Shown here: positions 40,471-48,574 of the stretch, piece by piece | Layout: the number at the start of each line of letters is the position of its first letter | How positions within the stretch are numbered: position 1 is the first letter of the stretch | Assembly: GCA_964492335.1 (NCBI GenBank) | Contig: CAZBJX010000012.1 | Coordinates: 1 to 59,546 of the forward strand | Source: JAFGCL01 sp964492335 | GTDB lineage: Bacteria > Chloroflexota > Dehalococcoidia > UBA2247 > RBG-13-53-26 | Direction: 5' to 3' | Length of the DNA stretch: 59,546 bases | Translations under genes and position numbers: made by a program | The notes under the pieces: generated by a model | What the model saw: only the letters and a program-made list of their open reading frames with translations | Databases searched by the model: none | What the model was told of the DNA's origin: nothing

Positions 40471-40561
40471 GTTGTGTCCATCTCCGACATCAATGCCGCC
40501 CGGGCCTGCTGCTTCTCCGCCAGGTCCGCAAGAGGGCCACCCGCTCCAGGACGCTGGCCTC

Positions 40562-41476
40562 CTACGAGAGATATACGGGGGACTGGTCGGTGATGATGCT
40601 GCGGCACTGCTCTATGCCGTCGCGCAGGTACCGCGGCAGGTGGAACATGCCCTGGTGGGTGGTCCCGTCGTAGAAGCGCAGCCTGCGGTCCACCCTGGCG
40701 GCGATGTGGGCGTCTATCTCGGCCGACTGCGGGGCCGGCGGGCACAGGTCCCGGGCAGCCACGGTGAACCCCCAGGCGCCGCCAAAGGAAGGGACACTGG
40801 CTACGTAGGAGAGCACCCGCGGAAAGACCTCCCGCAGCGTGCGGTTCACGGCGACAAAGACCGCCATGTCGTGCAGGATGGCCGGCCCGGACTGCACCGC
40901 CACGATGCCGCCGGCCGCCAGGCGGTCAGCCACCATGCGGTAGAACTCCCGGGTGTAGAGCTTCCAGGCGGGCCCGCCCTCCACCGGGTCGGTGACGTCT
41001 ATCACTATGGCGTCAAACTCCTCGGAGGACTCGGACAGGTACTTGCGGGCATCGAGGTACAGCACCTCTGCCCGCCGGTCGTCGAAGGCCCCCTGGTGCT
41101 GCGAAGGCAGCATGCGACGGCAGACGCCCACCGCCTCTTCGTCGATGTCGACCATCACCGCCTTCTCCACAGTGCGATGCGCCAGCACCTCCCGCAGCGT
41201 GGCCCCCTCCCCGCCACCAGCAATGCATACCCTGGCCGGCCCGGGGTGAGTGATCAGCGCCGGGTGGACCAGTGCCTCGTGGTAGATGAACTCGTCCCTC
41301 TGGCTCGACTGCAGTCTTCCGTCCAGCAGCAGGCAATGCCCGAAATCAACCGAGTCGATGATCTGCACCGACTGATAACGGGTCTGGCCCGAGTAGAGAG
41401 TGCCCCTCACGCGGTACCGCTGCACGAAGTGCGGGCTTATGACGTCAGAGAACCATATACTAGGATCATCATCCAT
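40562..41476 (-). CDS. speE: Polyamine aminopropyltransferase (spermidine synthase)
   Basis: The 304-residue protein has the decarboxylated-SAM site GGGEGATLREVL, the acidic VDIDEEAV and IVIDVTDPVEGG motifs, and the N-terminal beta domain (WFSDVISPHF, RVRGTLYSGQTRYQ). It transfers aminopropyl groups to putrescine. It follows speD, which supplies its donor, after only three bases. Confidence 0.93.
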   Translation of the reverse strand: MDDDPSIWFSDVISPHFVQRYRVRGTLYSGQTRYQSVQIIDSVDFGHCLLLDGRLQSSQRDEFIYHEALVHPALITHPGPARVCIAGGGEGATLREVLAHRTVEKAVMVDIDEEAVGVCRRMLPSQHQGAFDDRRAEVLYLDARKYLSESSEEFDAIVIDVTDPVEGGPAWKLYTREFYRMVADRLAAGGIVAVQSGPAILHDMAVFVAVNRTLREVFPRVLSYVASVPSFGGAWGFTVAARDLCPPAPQSAEIDAHIAARVDRRLRFYDGTTHQGMFHLPRYLRDGIEQCRSIITDQSPVYLS

Positions 41477-41479
41477 GGT

Positions 41480-41851
41480 CTACCCCACCAGGTGCCTCTC
41501 TCGCACCATGATGCCCCTCTTCACCTCCAGCATAGAAGGGTCCCTGCTGTCCAGTTGCTTGATCAGCGCCTCCGCCGCCACTTCGATCTTCACCGTAGTC
41601 CCGCAGGTGAAGATGTCCACCGCGGCATAGGCATGCTCCGGCCACGTGTGCAGCGACAGGTGCGATTCGGCTATGAGCACGATGCCGCTCACCCCCTGTG
41701 GCGCGAAATGATGGAAGGACTTGTCGAGAACGATGGCTCCAGACTCTTTGGCAGCACAAACAAGGGCATTCTCAAGGTATACCAGGTCATCCAGCAACGC
41801 TGCATTGCACTCTCGCAGCTCCAACAGCAGATGTCTACCTAGCGCATTCAA
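41480..41851 (-). CDS. speD: S-adenosylmethionine decarboxylase proenzyme
   Basis: The 123-residue proenzyme has the self-cleavage motif ESHLSLHTWPE; cleavage before the Ser creates the pyruvoyl cofactor. Later conserved residues include DIFTCG. This is the class 1B bacterial/archaeal type. It makes the donor for SpeE; the ribosome site is GAGGAGGGAAGG. Confidence 0.95.
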   Translation of the reverse strand: MNALGRHLLLELRECNAALLDDLVYLENALVCAAKESGAIVLDKSFHHFAPQGVSGIVLIAESHLSLHTWPEHAYAAVDIFTCGTTVKIEVAAEALIKQLDSRDPSMLEVKRGIMVRERHLVG

Positions 41852-41927
41852 TCACCTTCCCTCCTCGTTCAAGATTACTGCTGTCCCATGTAAACGCCAT
41901 GGGACCTGGATCAGGGCACAAATAGAA

Positions 41928-41956
41928 ATTGTATACGGCATTGGCCTCTTTTTCAA
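41928..41956 (-). promoter_or_regulatory. Promoter for speD-speE and probably the sulfur operon
   Basis: On the reverse strand TTGAAA (41951-41956) and TACAAT (41928-41933) are 17 bases apart. The start near 41921 gives a leader of about 70 bases. It overlaps the region used by the divergent promoter of the HAD gene. Confidence 0.6.
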
Positions 41957-41972
41957 CAGCACCGCGCTACGG

Positions 41973-41978
41973 TATAAT
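41973..41978 (+). promoter_or_regulatory. -10 box of the leaderless HAD gene
   Basis: A perfect TATAAT ends six bases before the ATG at 41985, so the transcript begins at or next to the start codon. A weak TTTCAA (41951-41956) lies 16 bases upstream and is the same hexamer used on the other strand. Confidence 0.55.
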
Positions 41979-41984
41979 AGTACG

Positions 41985-42626
41985 ATGCCCATAACCACCA
42001 TATCCTTCGACATGAACGGCACCATCACCCAGGGCCGGTTCGTGGAGCTGGTATGGCACGAAGGGCTGCCGGCCCTGTTCGCCAGCAGCCGGGGCATGCC
42101 CCTGGAGGCGGCCAGGGAGATCGTCCGCCGCGAGTACGACATCGTGGGGGAGCAGCAGACCGACTGGTACGACATCCGGTACTGGTTCCGCCGCTTCCGG
42201 CTGGGGGACGACTGGACCGGCCTGCTCACGAGCTACCGCCACGAGGTGGCCCCCTATCCGGAGGCCGAGGAGGTCCTGGAGAAGCTGGGGGAGAGCTACC
42301 GCCTGGTGGTCACCTCCAACGCCTCAAGGGACTTCATGGACATCGAGCTGGCGGCCGCCGGCCTGGACCGCTACTTCACCGGCCTCTTCTCCTGCACCTC
42401 GGATTTCGGGGAGGTGAAGAAGACCCCGGAGGTCTATGCGCGCGTCTGCCAGGCGCTGGCCATCTCCCCTGCGGAAATGGCCCATGTCGGAGACCACCAG
42501 CTCTTCGACTTCGCCGCCCCCAGCCAGCTGGGCATCCGGGCCTTCCACCTCGACAGGGCCGCCGGCGACGATGGCGACTTCATCGTCCGGGACCTGCGGG
42601 GGTTCATGCAGAGGATGCTGCCATAG
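41985..42626 (+). CDS. HAD-family hydrolase
   Basis: The 213-residue protein has HAD motif I DMNGTITQG (Asp nucleophile in FDMNGT), motif II TSNAS, a motif III lysine in VKKTPEVY, and motif IV VGDHQLFDFAAPSQLG. The helical cap lies between residues about 20 and 90. Motif I carries Asn in place of the usual second Asp's neighbour (DMNGT instead of DxDGT), so the general acid Asp is replaced, which is seen in phosphonatase/dehalogenase-like variants; phosphatase activity is not certain. It appears leaderless. Confidence 0.85.
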   Translation: MPITTISFDMNGTITQGRFVELVWHEGLPALFASSRGMPLEAAREIVRREYDIVGEQQTDWYDIRYWFRRFRLGDDWTGLLTSYRHEVAPYPEAEEVLEKLGESYRLVVTSNASRDFMDIELAAAGLDRYFTGLFSCTSDFGEVKKTPEVYARVCQALAISPAEMAHVGDHQLFDFAAPSQLGIRAFHLDRAAGDDGDFIVRDLRGFMQRMLP

Positions 42627-42765
42627 CCGCGGCAGCCCGGCGTGACGGGCTGCGGGAAGCGGCCACCAGGCCTGACTTCAGCGCACTTGCGCCAGTCGGA
42701 TAATCCTGATACCCTCAACCCGACGGGTCCCAACGGAATGACCTGCACTGGAGGGCTGACTGCTG

Positions 42766-43248
42766 ATGGACAAGGCATGGTACGAGGTCGGCAACTGGTC
42801 ACTTGACGCCAACATGAGCCCCAAGCTGGACAGGGCGCTCACCGAGTTCACCAGTCGCATCGATGACGAGTTGTTCCAGAGGTTCGGCCAGGAGGTCATC
42901 AGCATCGTGGACTGCGCCATCGAGGCCAGCACCATCCGCCCTCTGAGCGTGGCCTGCGCCCCCCACTCGAAGAAGGGGTTTCGCCACCAGGTCTACATCA
43001 TGATCTTCCGCCGCGAAGTGGAGAAGCTGTCCGACAAGGCCACGCTGGGGGAGGTGGCACACGAGTTCGCGCACCTGCTGCTGCGGCTGGACCACAAGAT
43101 CGACAGCGAGACCATGCCCACCGGCCAGGACATGGCCGACTCCCTGGCCGTGAGCTGGGGCTTCAAAGAGGAGATCGACCTCAACCTGGCCGAGTGGCAG
43201 GCGCTGGAGGGCGCCACCCGCGGCCGGGCCCGCACCCGCCGGCCGTAG
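42766..43248 (+). CDS. Small protein with a zinc-peptidase-like HExxH motif
   Basis: The 160-residue protein contains GEVAHEFAHLLLRLDH, with His99-Glu-Phe-Ala-His103, the zinc-binding HExxH pattern of metallopeptidases. An acidic third ligand could be any of several downstream residues (Asp114, Glu116). There is no signal peptide, so it is probably cytoplasmic. I cannot assign a named family. GGAGG lies about 11 bases before the ATG. Its neighbours, a HAD hydrolase and a CBS protein, give no functional clue. Confidence 0.7.
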   Translation: MDKAWYEVGNWSLDANMSPKLDRALTEFTSRIDDELFQRFGQEVISIVDCAIEASTIRPLSVACAPHSKKGFRHQVYIMIFRREVEKLSDKATLGEVAHEFAHLLLRLDHKIDSETMPTGQDMADSLAVSWGFKEEIDLNLAEWQALEGATRGRARTRRP

Positions 43249-43266
43249 GCTCCGGGAGCCCCGGGC

Positions 43267-43908
43267 CTAGCGCGCCCGCACCAGGACCTCGAAGCCGTCC
43301 GCCCTCAGGGCCTCGATAAGGCCGGCCGTGTCCTTCACATCCACGTGGGCTATGAGGTCGTTCTCCCCGGTCTCCGGGGACTTCCTGGCATAGAGGGTGG
43401 ACAGCTCCGGGCCGAACCGGGCGATCGTGGCCAGGACCTTCTGCAGGTCGCCTATGCCCTTCCACCGGCGCACCGAGAGCCTGATTCCCGGCAGGTCAAT
43501 GCCCAGCATGGGATTGACTATCTTGTAGAAGATGTCGTTGGTGGTGACTATCCCCACCACCCTGCCATCCTCCACCACGATGAGGGCGCCCACCCTGCGG
43601 GACTGGGCCACGGTGACGGCTTCCTCGACGGTGGCCTCGGGGGACACCGTCACCACATCTCTCTTCATGACGTCCTTCACCGTGACCTTGGACATGAGGT
43701 AGCTCAGCTCGTGCATGCTGAAGGTGGTCAGCTTCGACGGGCCGGACCGCTCCAGCGTGTCCTTTGACACCACCCCCACCAGCCGGCCCCTGTCCACCAC
43801 GGGGATCCTCTTGAAGCGGTGGGCATCCAGGATCCTCCCGGCATCCGTCAGGGAAGCGGTGCTGGGAATGGTCACTACGTTGGTGGTCATGATATCGCGA
43901 ATGAGCAT
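43267..43908 (-). CDS. Tandem CBS-domain protein with ACT-like tail (AcuB-like)
   Basis: The 213-residue protein has two CBS motifs (IRDIMTTNVVTIPSTASL through GVVSKDTLE, and VKDVMKRDVVTVSPEATV through GIVTTNDIF). A C-terminal ACT-like segment follows (ARFGPELSTLYARKSPETG, then IEALRADGFEVLV). Such proteins bind adenine nucleotides and regulate partners. It faces the HExxH gene with 18 bases between their ends. Confidence 0.88.
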   Translation of the reverse strand: MLIRDIMTTNVVTIPSTASLTDAGRILDAHRFKRIPVVDRGRLVGVVSKDTLERSGPSKLTTFSMHELSYLMSKVTVKDVMKRDVVTVSPEATVEEAVTVAQSRRVGALIVVEDGRVVGIVTTNDIFYKIVNPMLGIDLPGIRLSVRRWKGIGDLQKVLATIARFGPELSTLYARKSPETGENDLIAHVDVKDTAGLIEALRADGFEVLVRAR

Positions 43909-43945
43909 GGATCACCCCTTTCCGGGCCCGCCGCGGGCCCGCCAT

Positions 43946-45211
43946 TCACCTGAGTTGTTCCCTCGGCCTGCCCCCGTCAGCCCCGGCCTGGCCCGGGGGC
44001 CTGGTCAGGGCGGGCTGGTACACCCCCTCCAGGGGTGTCCAGCATCCCTCGGCAGGGCCGTACTGGAAGGCCCTCTGGGACCATTGCAGGCAGTTGCTGC
44101 CGGGCGCCACCTGCCAGCGGTCCAGGCAGCCCTCCAGTCGCACGTCTATGGCCCTCATCCCGTCCTTGAGGGCCGGGCCATCGAGCTGCCCCGCCCCGGC
44201 CCCCTCAAGGGCATTCCTGATGGCCTGCTCCAGGACTATGCCCAGCTCCCAACCACAGATGACCGAGGATGTCCCGGACAGCTCCTCGGCCTGCGGGCCC
44301 CGGTAGGTCCGGGCGACGTAGTCCCGGCAGGCGCGGACCGCCGGCACATCCTCGTTCCACCAGGGCCACCATCCCACGAACAAGCAGCCGGACAGCCGCT
44401 CCGGCGATGCCGCCTCGGCCACCAGGGGCCAGAAGCCCGGGAAGCCCTCCATCCCGGTGATGAGCCTGGCGGCGCAGCCCCCGGCGCGCGCCTGGGACAC
44501 GAAGCTGGCCAGCATCGCCCCGGTGACACTCACGATGATGAAGTCGCAGTCCCTCAGCCGGGCCACCTCGGGCGCCCAGTCGTGGTTGCCCAGGGGGGCC
44601 TCCTCGAACCCGGCCCAGGAGAAACGGCCCGGGTTGGCGTTCAGGACCGCCTGAATGCCCTCCTGGTAGCACATGGAGCTCAGCAGGTTGTAGCCCAGGT
44701 GCCCCACCCTGGGGCTTCGCCCCTGGCCCCGGTAGTCCCAGTCCTGCATGATGAAGAGCATCCCCACCTCGGCCTGGCTCTGGGCCGGGGACCACATGGT
44801 GAGCACCCACTCGTCGGACAGCCGGGACTGCAGGCCCCCGGCGCCGACGGTGGGCATGCAGTCCGCCGCGGGCGTGTCCCCCAGGATGTCCCGGTCATGG
44901 GCGCTCATCACCACCATCATCTTCACGCCCCGCCCCTGCAGCTCCAGGTAGCCCGGGATGACCTCCATGTAGTCCAGGCCGGTATCGAAGCGGGTGAACT
45001 CCACCTTCAGATTGCCCGGCAGGGGGCGATCGCTTGCGGGCACCTCCAGCCTCAGGTAGTCCTCCATGGCCTTGACGGCCGGCCCCATGCCCGGCCCAGA
45101 TGCGCCGCTGAAGTCCGCCAGCACCCCGATCAGCAGTGTGGCCCCTTCATCCCGGTGGCTGCCGCCGCATGCCGGGACGGCCCCCAGCAGAACGAGCACC
45201 AGGGCGAGCAT
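43946..45211 (-). CDS. Branched-chain-amino-acid-type ABC substrate-binding lipoprotein
   Basis: The 421-residue product starts with a lipoprotein signal peptide (LALVLVLLGAVPAC) and continues as a periplasmic binding protein type 1 of the Leu/Ile/Val family (LLIGVLADFSGASGPGMGPAVK; later DYVARTYRG). No permease or ATPase genes accompany it. It is the third gene of the mutase operon, 20 bases after the B12 subunit, hinting that its ligand relates to the mutase substrate. The C-terminus is Gly/Arg-rich. Confidence 0.8.
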   Translation of the reverse strand: MLALVLVLLGAVPACGGSHRDEGATLLIGVLADFSGASGPGMGPAVKAMEDYLRLEVPASDRPLPGNLKVEFTRFDTGLDYMEVIPGYLELQGRGVKMMVVMSAHDRDILGDTPAADCMPTVGAGGLQSRLSDEWVLTMWSPAQSQAEVGMLFIMQDWDYRGQGRSPRVGHLGYNLLSSMCYQEGIQAVLNANPGRFSWAGFEEAPLGNHDWAPEVARLRDCDFIIVSVTGAMLASFVSQARAGGCAARLITGMEGFPGFWPLVAEAASPERLSGCLFVGWWPWWNEDVPAVRACRDYVARTYRGPQAEELSGTSSVICGWELGIVLEQAIRNALEGAGAGQLDGPALKDGMRAIDVRLEGCLDRWQVAPGSNCLQWSQRAFQYGPAEGCWTPLEGVYQPALTRPPGQAGADGGRPREQLR

Positions 45212-45231
45212 CAGCCCGGCCCGCCCCCGCT

Positions 45232-45681
45232 TCAGGCCCGGCCCGATGGCCGCGCCCTCCTCTCCTCCACGGCCCCCCTGACGAACTCCACGATGTCCCG
45301 GGTCATGGCCCCCGGCCGGAAGATGGCCTCGATGCCCATGGCCTTCAGCTTCGGCACGTCCTCCTCCGGGATGATGCCGCCGGCCACGATGAGGACGTGG
45401 CCCATGCCCTTCCGCTTCAGCCCGTCCAACACGATGGGGAAGAGCTCCATGTGGGCCCCGGAGAGAATGCTGAGGCCCACCACATCCACATCCTCCTGGA
45501 GGGCCGCCTCCACGATCATCTCCGGCGACTGCCTCAGCCCCGTGTAGATCACTTCCATGCCCGCTTCCCGCAGGGCCCGGGCGATGACCTTGGCCCCCCG
45601 GTCGTGCCCGTCAAGCCCCGGCTTGGCGACCAGAATGCGGGTCCTGTGCCCGCTGCCCGGGCTGTCAGCCGTGTTGCTCAT
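45232..45681 (-). CDS. B12-binding small subunit of an acyl-CoA mutase
   Basis: The 149-residue protein has the corrinoid motif GLDGHDRGAKVIARAL, where DxHxxG supplies the cobalt-ligating His, followed by GLSILSGAHM and GGIIPEEDVPKL. This is the separate small subunit of two-part mutases such as isobutyryl-CoA mutase and archaeal methylmalonyl-CoA mutase. GGAGGAGAGG precedes ATG 45681. It follows the large subunit after 56 bases. Confidence 0.92.
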   Translation of the reverse strand: MSNTADSPGSGHRTRILVAKPGLDGHDRGAKVIARALREAGMEVIYTGLRQSPEMIVEAALQEDVDVVGLSILSGAHMELFPIVLDGLKRKGMGHVLIVAGGIIPEEDVPKLKAMGIEAIFRPGAMTRDIVEFVRGAVEERRARPSGRA

Positions 45682-45737
45682 GTCCCTCTCCTCCGTGCCG
45701 CGCCGCGCCCGGCTTCGCGCGCCGGGCGGCGCCGCCT

Positions 45738-47417
45738 CTAGGTAATGATCAGCTCGGTGTGCTCTCCGAAGACCTCGCGCAGCACGCCGCACATCTCCCC
45801 CAGCGTGGCGTAGGCGCGCACCGCGTCCAGGATATACGGCATCAGGTTGGCATCGCCCCTGGCCGCGTCGCGCAGCCCGGCGAGCCGGCGGGCCACCTCC
45901 CGGTTGTCCCGCTCACGCCTGACCTGGTTGAGCCTGTCCAGATGGCGCTGCTGGCCGCTGGCCACGTCCGTCAGCAGCGGGATATCGGGCGTCTCGTCCG
46001 TCACGTACTCGTTCACCCCCACCAGCACCCGCTCCTTCGTTTCGATCTCCCGCTGGTAGCGGTAGGCCGACTGGGCTATCTCCCTCTGGAAGAACCCCTT
46101 ATCGATCGCGGCCACCACTCCCCCCAGAGAATCGATCTTGCGGAAGTACTCCCGGGCGGCCGCCTCCATCTCGCTGGTAAGCGCCTCCACCATGAAGCTG
46201 CCGCCCAGGGGGTCCACCGACCCGGTCACGCCGCTTTCGTGGGCAATGATCTGCTGGGTGCGCAGGGCGATGCGCACCGCCTTCTCGGAGGGCAGGGCCA
46301 TGGCCTCATCCATGGAGTTGGTGTGCAGCGACTGGGTCCCGCCCAGTACCGCCGCCAGCGCCTGGATGGTGGTGCGGATGATGTTGTTCTCCGGCTGCTG
46401 CTCCGTGAGGCTGCACCCGGCCGTCTGGGTGTGGAACCGCAGCCAGCAGGACCGGTCATTCCTGGCCTTGAAGCGTTCCTTCATCTCCCTGGCCCAGATG
46501 CGCCGCGCCGCCCGGAACTTGGCGATCTCCTCGAAGAAGTCGTTGTGGCAGTTGAAGAAGAAGGAGAGGCGCGGCACGAACTCGTCCACGTCCAGCCCGC
46601 GGGCCAGCCCCAGCTCCACGTAGGTGAAGCCGTCGGCCAGGGTGAAGGCCAGTTCCTGCTGGGCCGTGGCGCCCGCCTCGCGGATGTGGTACCCACTGAT
46701 GCTGATGGTGTTCCACCGGGGCAGGTGCCTGGTGCCGAACTCGATGGTGTCGGCCACCAGCCGCAGGGACGGCTCCGGCGGATAGATATACGAAGCCTGG
46801 GAGATGTACTCCTTCAGGATGTCGTTCTGAATCGTCCCGCCCAGCTTCGCCATGGGGATGCCCTTCTTCTCCGCCGCCACGATGTACATGGCCCAGATGA
46901 TGGCCGCCGGGCCGTTGATGGTCATGGAGGTAGTGACCTGGTCCTGGGGTATCCCGTCGAAGAGGATCTCCATGTCGCGCAGCGAGGAGATGGCCACGCC
47001 GCACTTGCCGAACTCCCCCCTGGCCTCGACGGCGTCGGTGTCGTAGCCGACCAGAGTGGCGTAGTCGAAGGCGGTGGAGAGTCCCGTCTCGCCGTGGCTG
47101 AGCAGGTAGCGGAAGCGGGCGTTGGTCTCCTCGGCGGTCCCGAATCCCGAGAACATGCGCATGGTCCACAGGCGGCCCCGGTGGCCGGTGGCGTGGATGG
47201 CCCGCGTAAAGGGGTAGTGGCCGGGCAGGCCCAGGTCGCCGGGATAGGAGAGGTCCGGTACGTCCAGGGGCGTGTAGACCCGCTTCAGGGGCAGGCCCGA
47301 CCCGGTGGCAAACCCCGGCAGCCTTTCAGTGACCTCCTTCAGGCCGGGTTCGGAGAGCGCCGCCTGCTGCTCCAGCTCCCGCAGTTCACTCTTGTCATAG
47401 AGATGGTGGCTGTCCAC
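45738..47417 (-). CDS. B12-dependent acyl-CoA mutase large subunit, isobutyryl-CoA-mutase-like
   Basis: The 559-residue protein aligns without shifts to methylmalonyl-CoA mutase in the substrate channel: Arg82 (in GRLWTMRMF), Gln197 (TIQNDI) and His244 (SGYHIREAGA) are kept. But position 89 is Phe instead of Tyr and position 207 is Gln instead of Arg. Those two swaps mark isobutyryl-CoA mutase, which has no carboxylate to bind. Position 75 is His. The enzyme should act on an uncharged acyl-CoA. The GTG start follows AAGGAG. No MeaB chaperone gene is adjacent. Confidence 0.88.
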   Translation of the reverse strand: MDSHHLYDKSELRELEQQAALSEPGLKEVTERLPGFATGSGLPLKRVYTPLDVPDLSYPGDLGLPGHYPFTRAIHATGHRGRLWTMRMFSGFGTAEETNARFRYLLSHGETGLSTAFDYATLVGYDTDAVEARGEFGKCGVAISSLRDMEILFDGIPQDQVTTSMTINGPAAIIWAMYIVAAEKKGIPMAKLGGTIQNDILKEYISQASYIYPPEPSLRLVADTIEFGTRHLPRWNTISISGYHIREAGATAQQELAFTLADGFTYVELGLARGLDVDEFVPRLSFFFNCHNDFFEEIAKFRAARRIWAREMKERFKARNDRSCWLRFHTQTAGCSLTEQQPENNIIRTTIQALAAVLGGTQSLHTNSMDEAMALPSEKAVRIALRTQQIIAHESGVTGSVDPLGGSFMVEALTSEMEAAAREYFRKIDSLGGVVAAIDKGFFQREIAQSAYRYQREIETKERVLVGVNEYVTDETPDIPLLTDVASGQQRHLDRLNQVRRERDNREVARRLAGLRDAARGDANLMPYILDAVRAYATLGEMCGVLREVFGEHTELIIT

Positions 47418-47605
47418 GGCTGCTCCTTTCGCCCCGCCTGGCGAATGCGCTCACCAGATCGGCCGGCGCGGCGCCCCCGGGGGGCGCGCGCCCGCTGCGT
47501 CGGTTGTGAATAATTCTACCCCAAAACCGTGCTCGGCGACCAATGCCGCAGCGCGGCACGCGGGGTAGGGGAGGCCCGCTGCTTTCCGGAGGGAGCCTCA
47601 AGGAC

Positions 47606-47682
<77 letters not shown>

Positions 47683-47703
47683 GGGTGGGGCTTTCTGGCG
47701 TTC

Positions 47704-47732
47704 ATTGTAGCACCCCGCCCAGGCGCCAACAA
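47704..47732 (-). promoter_or_regulatory. Promoter for tRNA-Arg
   Basis: On the reverse strand TTGTTG (47727-47732) and TACAAT (47704-47709) are 17 bases apart, about 15 bases upstream of the mature tRNA once the start is counted. Confidence 0.55.
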
Positions 47733-47818
47733 GCTTCGGGGGGGCCGTCAAATGGGCGCCGGGGCCGGAGCGCGGGGAGAGCCGCGGGGCCGGTGGGGTA
47801 TGCCGCCGCCCGCCGCGC

Positions 47819-48574
47819 CTATCCCTTCCCGTTCAGCAGCGCCGACAGCCGGGGGCCGTGGTCGTTCAGCCACTTCCGGTGCTCGCGCCATGAAGGGCAG
47901 TGCTGCGCCACCAGCCCCCAGAACCGCCCCCCGTGGTTCATCTCCCGCAGGTGGGCCACCTCGTGGACAACCACGTAGTCCACCACGCCCTCCGGGGCCA
48001 TCATCAGCCTCCAGTTGAAGCTGAGTGCCCCCCGCTGCGAGCAGCTCCCCCAGCGCGTCTTCTGCGCCCTTATGGTGAACCGGCTGAAGGTGACGCCCAT
48101 GTCCGCCGCGTACTTCTCCGCCTTGCGGCGGAGCACCGTGGCGGCCTGGAAACGGCACCAGGCCCTCACCACCGTCTCCAGGCTGTAGCGGGAGCCGCCG
48201 GTGGAGACCAGCAGCGTCTCGCCCCGCATCCGGGCCGTGACCCCGGGCCCCTGCGGCCCGGGAGTCTCGATCCGCAGCTCCCTTCCCAGGTAGGGAACGC
48301 AGTCGCCCTCCTTCAGCCTCGCGCTCCCGCCCGGAAGGCCGCGGGTGGCCAGCGCGTCCAGCTTGGACAGCACCCACCGCGACTTCGACTGCACCATCCC
48401 GTCCACGTCACCCAGGCGGCCGTGCCGGGGCAGCACCACGGTGAGCTCTCCGCCCTCCCTCATCTCGAAGCGGACCAGCCTGGCCACCTGGCTGCGCTTG
48501 ACGACCAGCCGGACGGCCCGTCCCCCGACGCAGACCTGGCGTTCTGATATGACCGCCGGCCGGGAGCGGCTCAC
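47819..48574 (-). CDS. YgjP-like (COG1451) zinc metallopeptidase-fold protein
   Basis: The 251-residue protein ends with the metallopeptidase core: RWGSCSQRGALSFNWRLMMA, then VVVHEVAHLREMNHGGRFW, where His204, Glu205, His208 and His214 form the zinc site. COG1451 proteins are widespread, and substrates are unknown. The GTG at 48574 overlaps the upstream stop (GTGA); the frame continues further upstream but overlaps the neighbour. Confidence 0.88.
   Translation of the reverse strand: MSRSRPAVISERQVCVGGRAVRLVVKRSQVARLVRFEMREGGELTVVLPRHGRLGDVDGMVQSKSRWVLSKLDALATRGLPGGSARLKEGDCVPYLGRELRIETPGPQGPGVTARMRGETLLVSTGGSRYSLETVVRAWCRFQAATVLRRKAEKYAADMGVTFSRFTIRAQKTRWGSCSQRGALSFNWRLMMAPEGVVDYVVVHEVAHLREMNHGGRFWGLVAQHCPSWREHRKWLNDHGPRLSALLNGKG

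Noticed and set aside
41852..41972. SAM or other riboswitch ahead of speD and the sulfur genes
   Set aside because: The leader is only about 70 bases and shows none of the SAM-I or SAM-II conserved elements.
45738..47417. 2-hydroxyisobutyryl-CoA mutase
   Set aside because: That enzyme has Ile at the Tyr89 position and an added Asp in the helix after it; here the residues are Phe and Ala (STAFD), pointing to the isobutyryl-CoA type.
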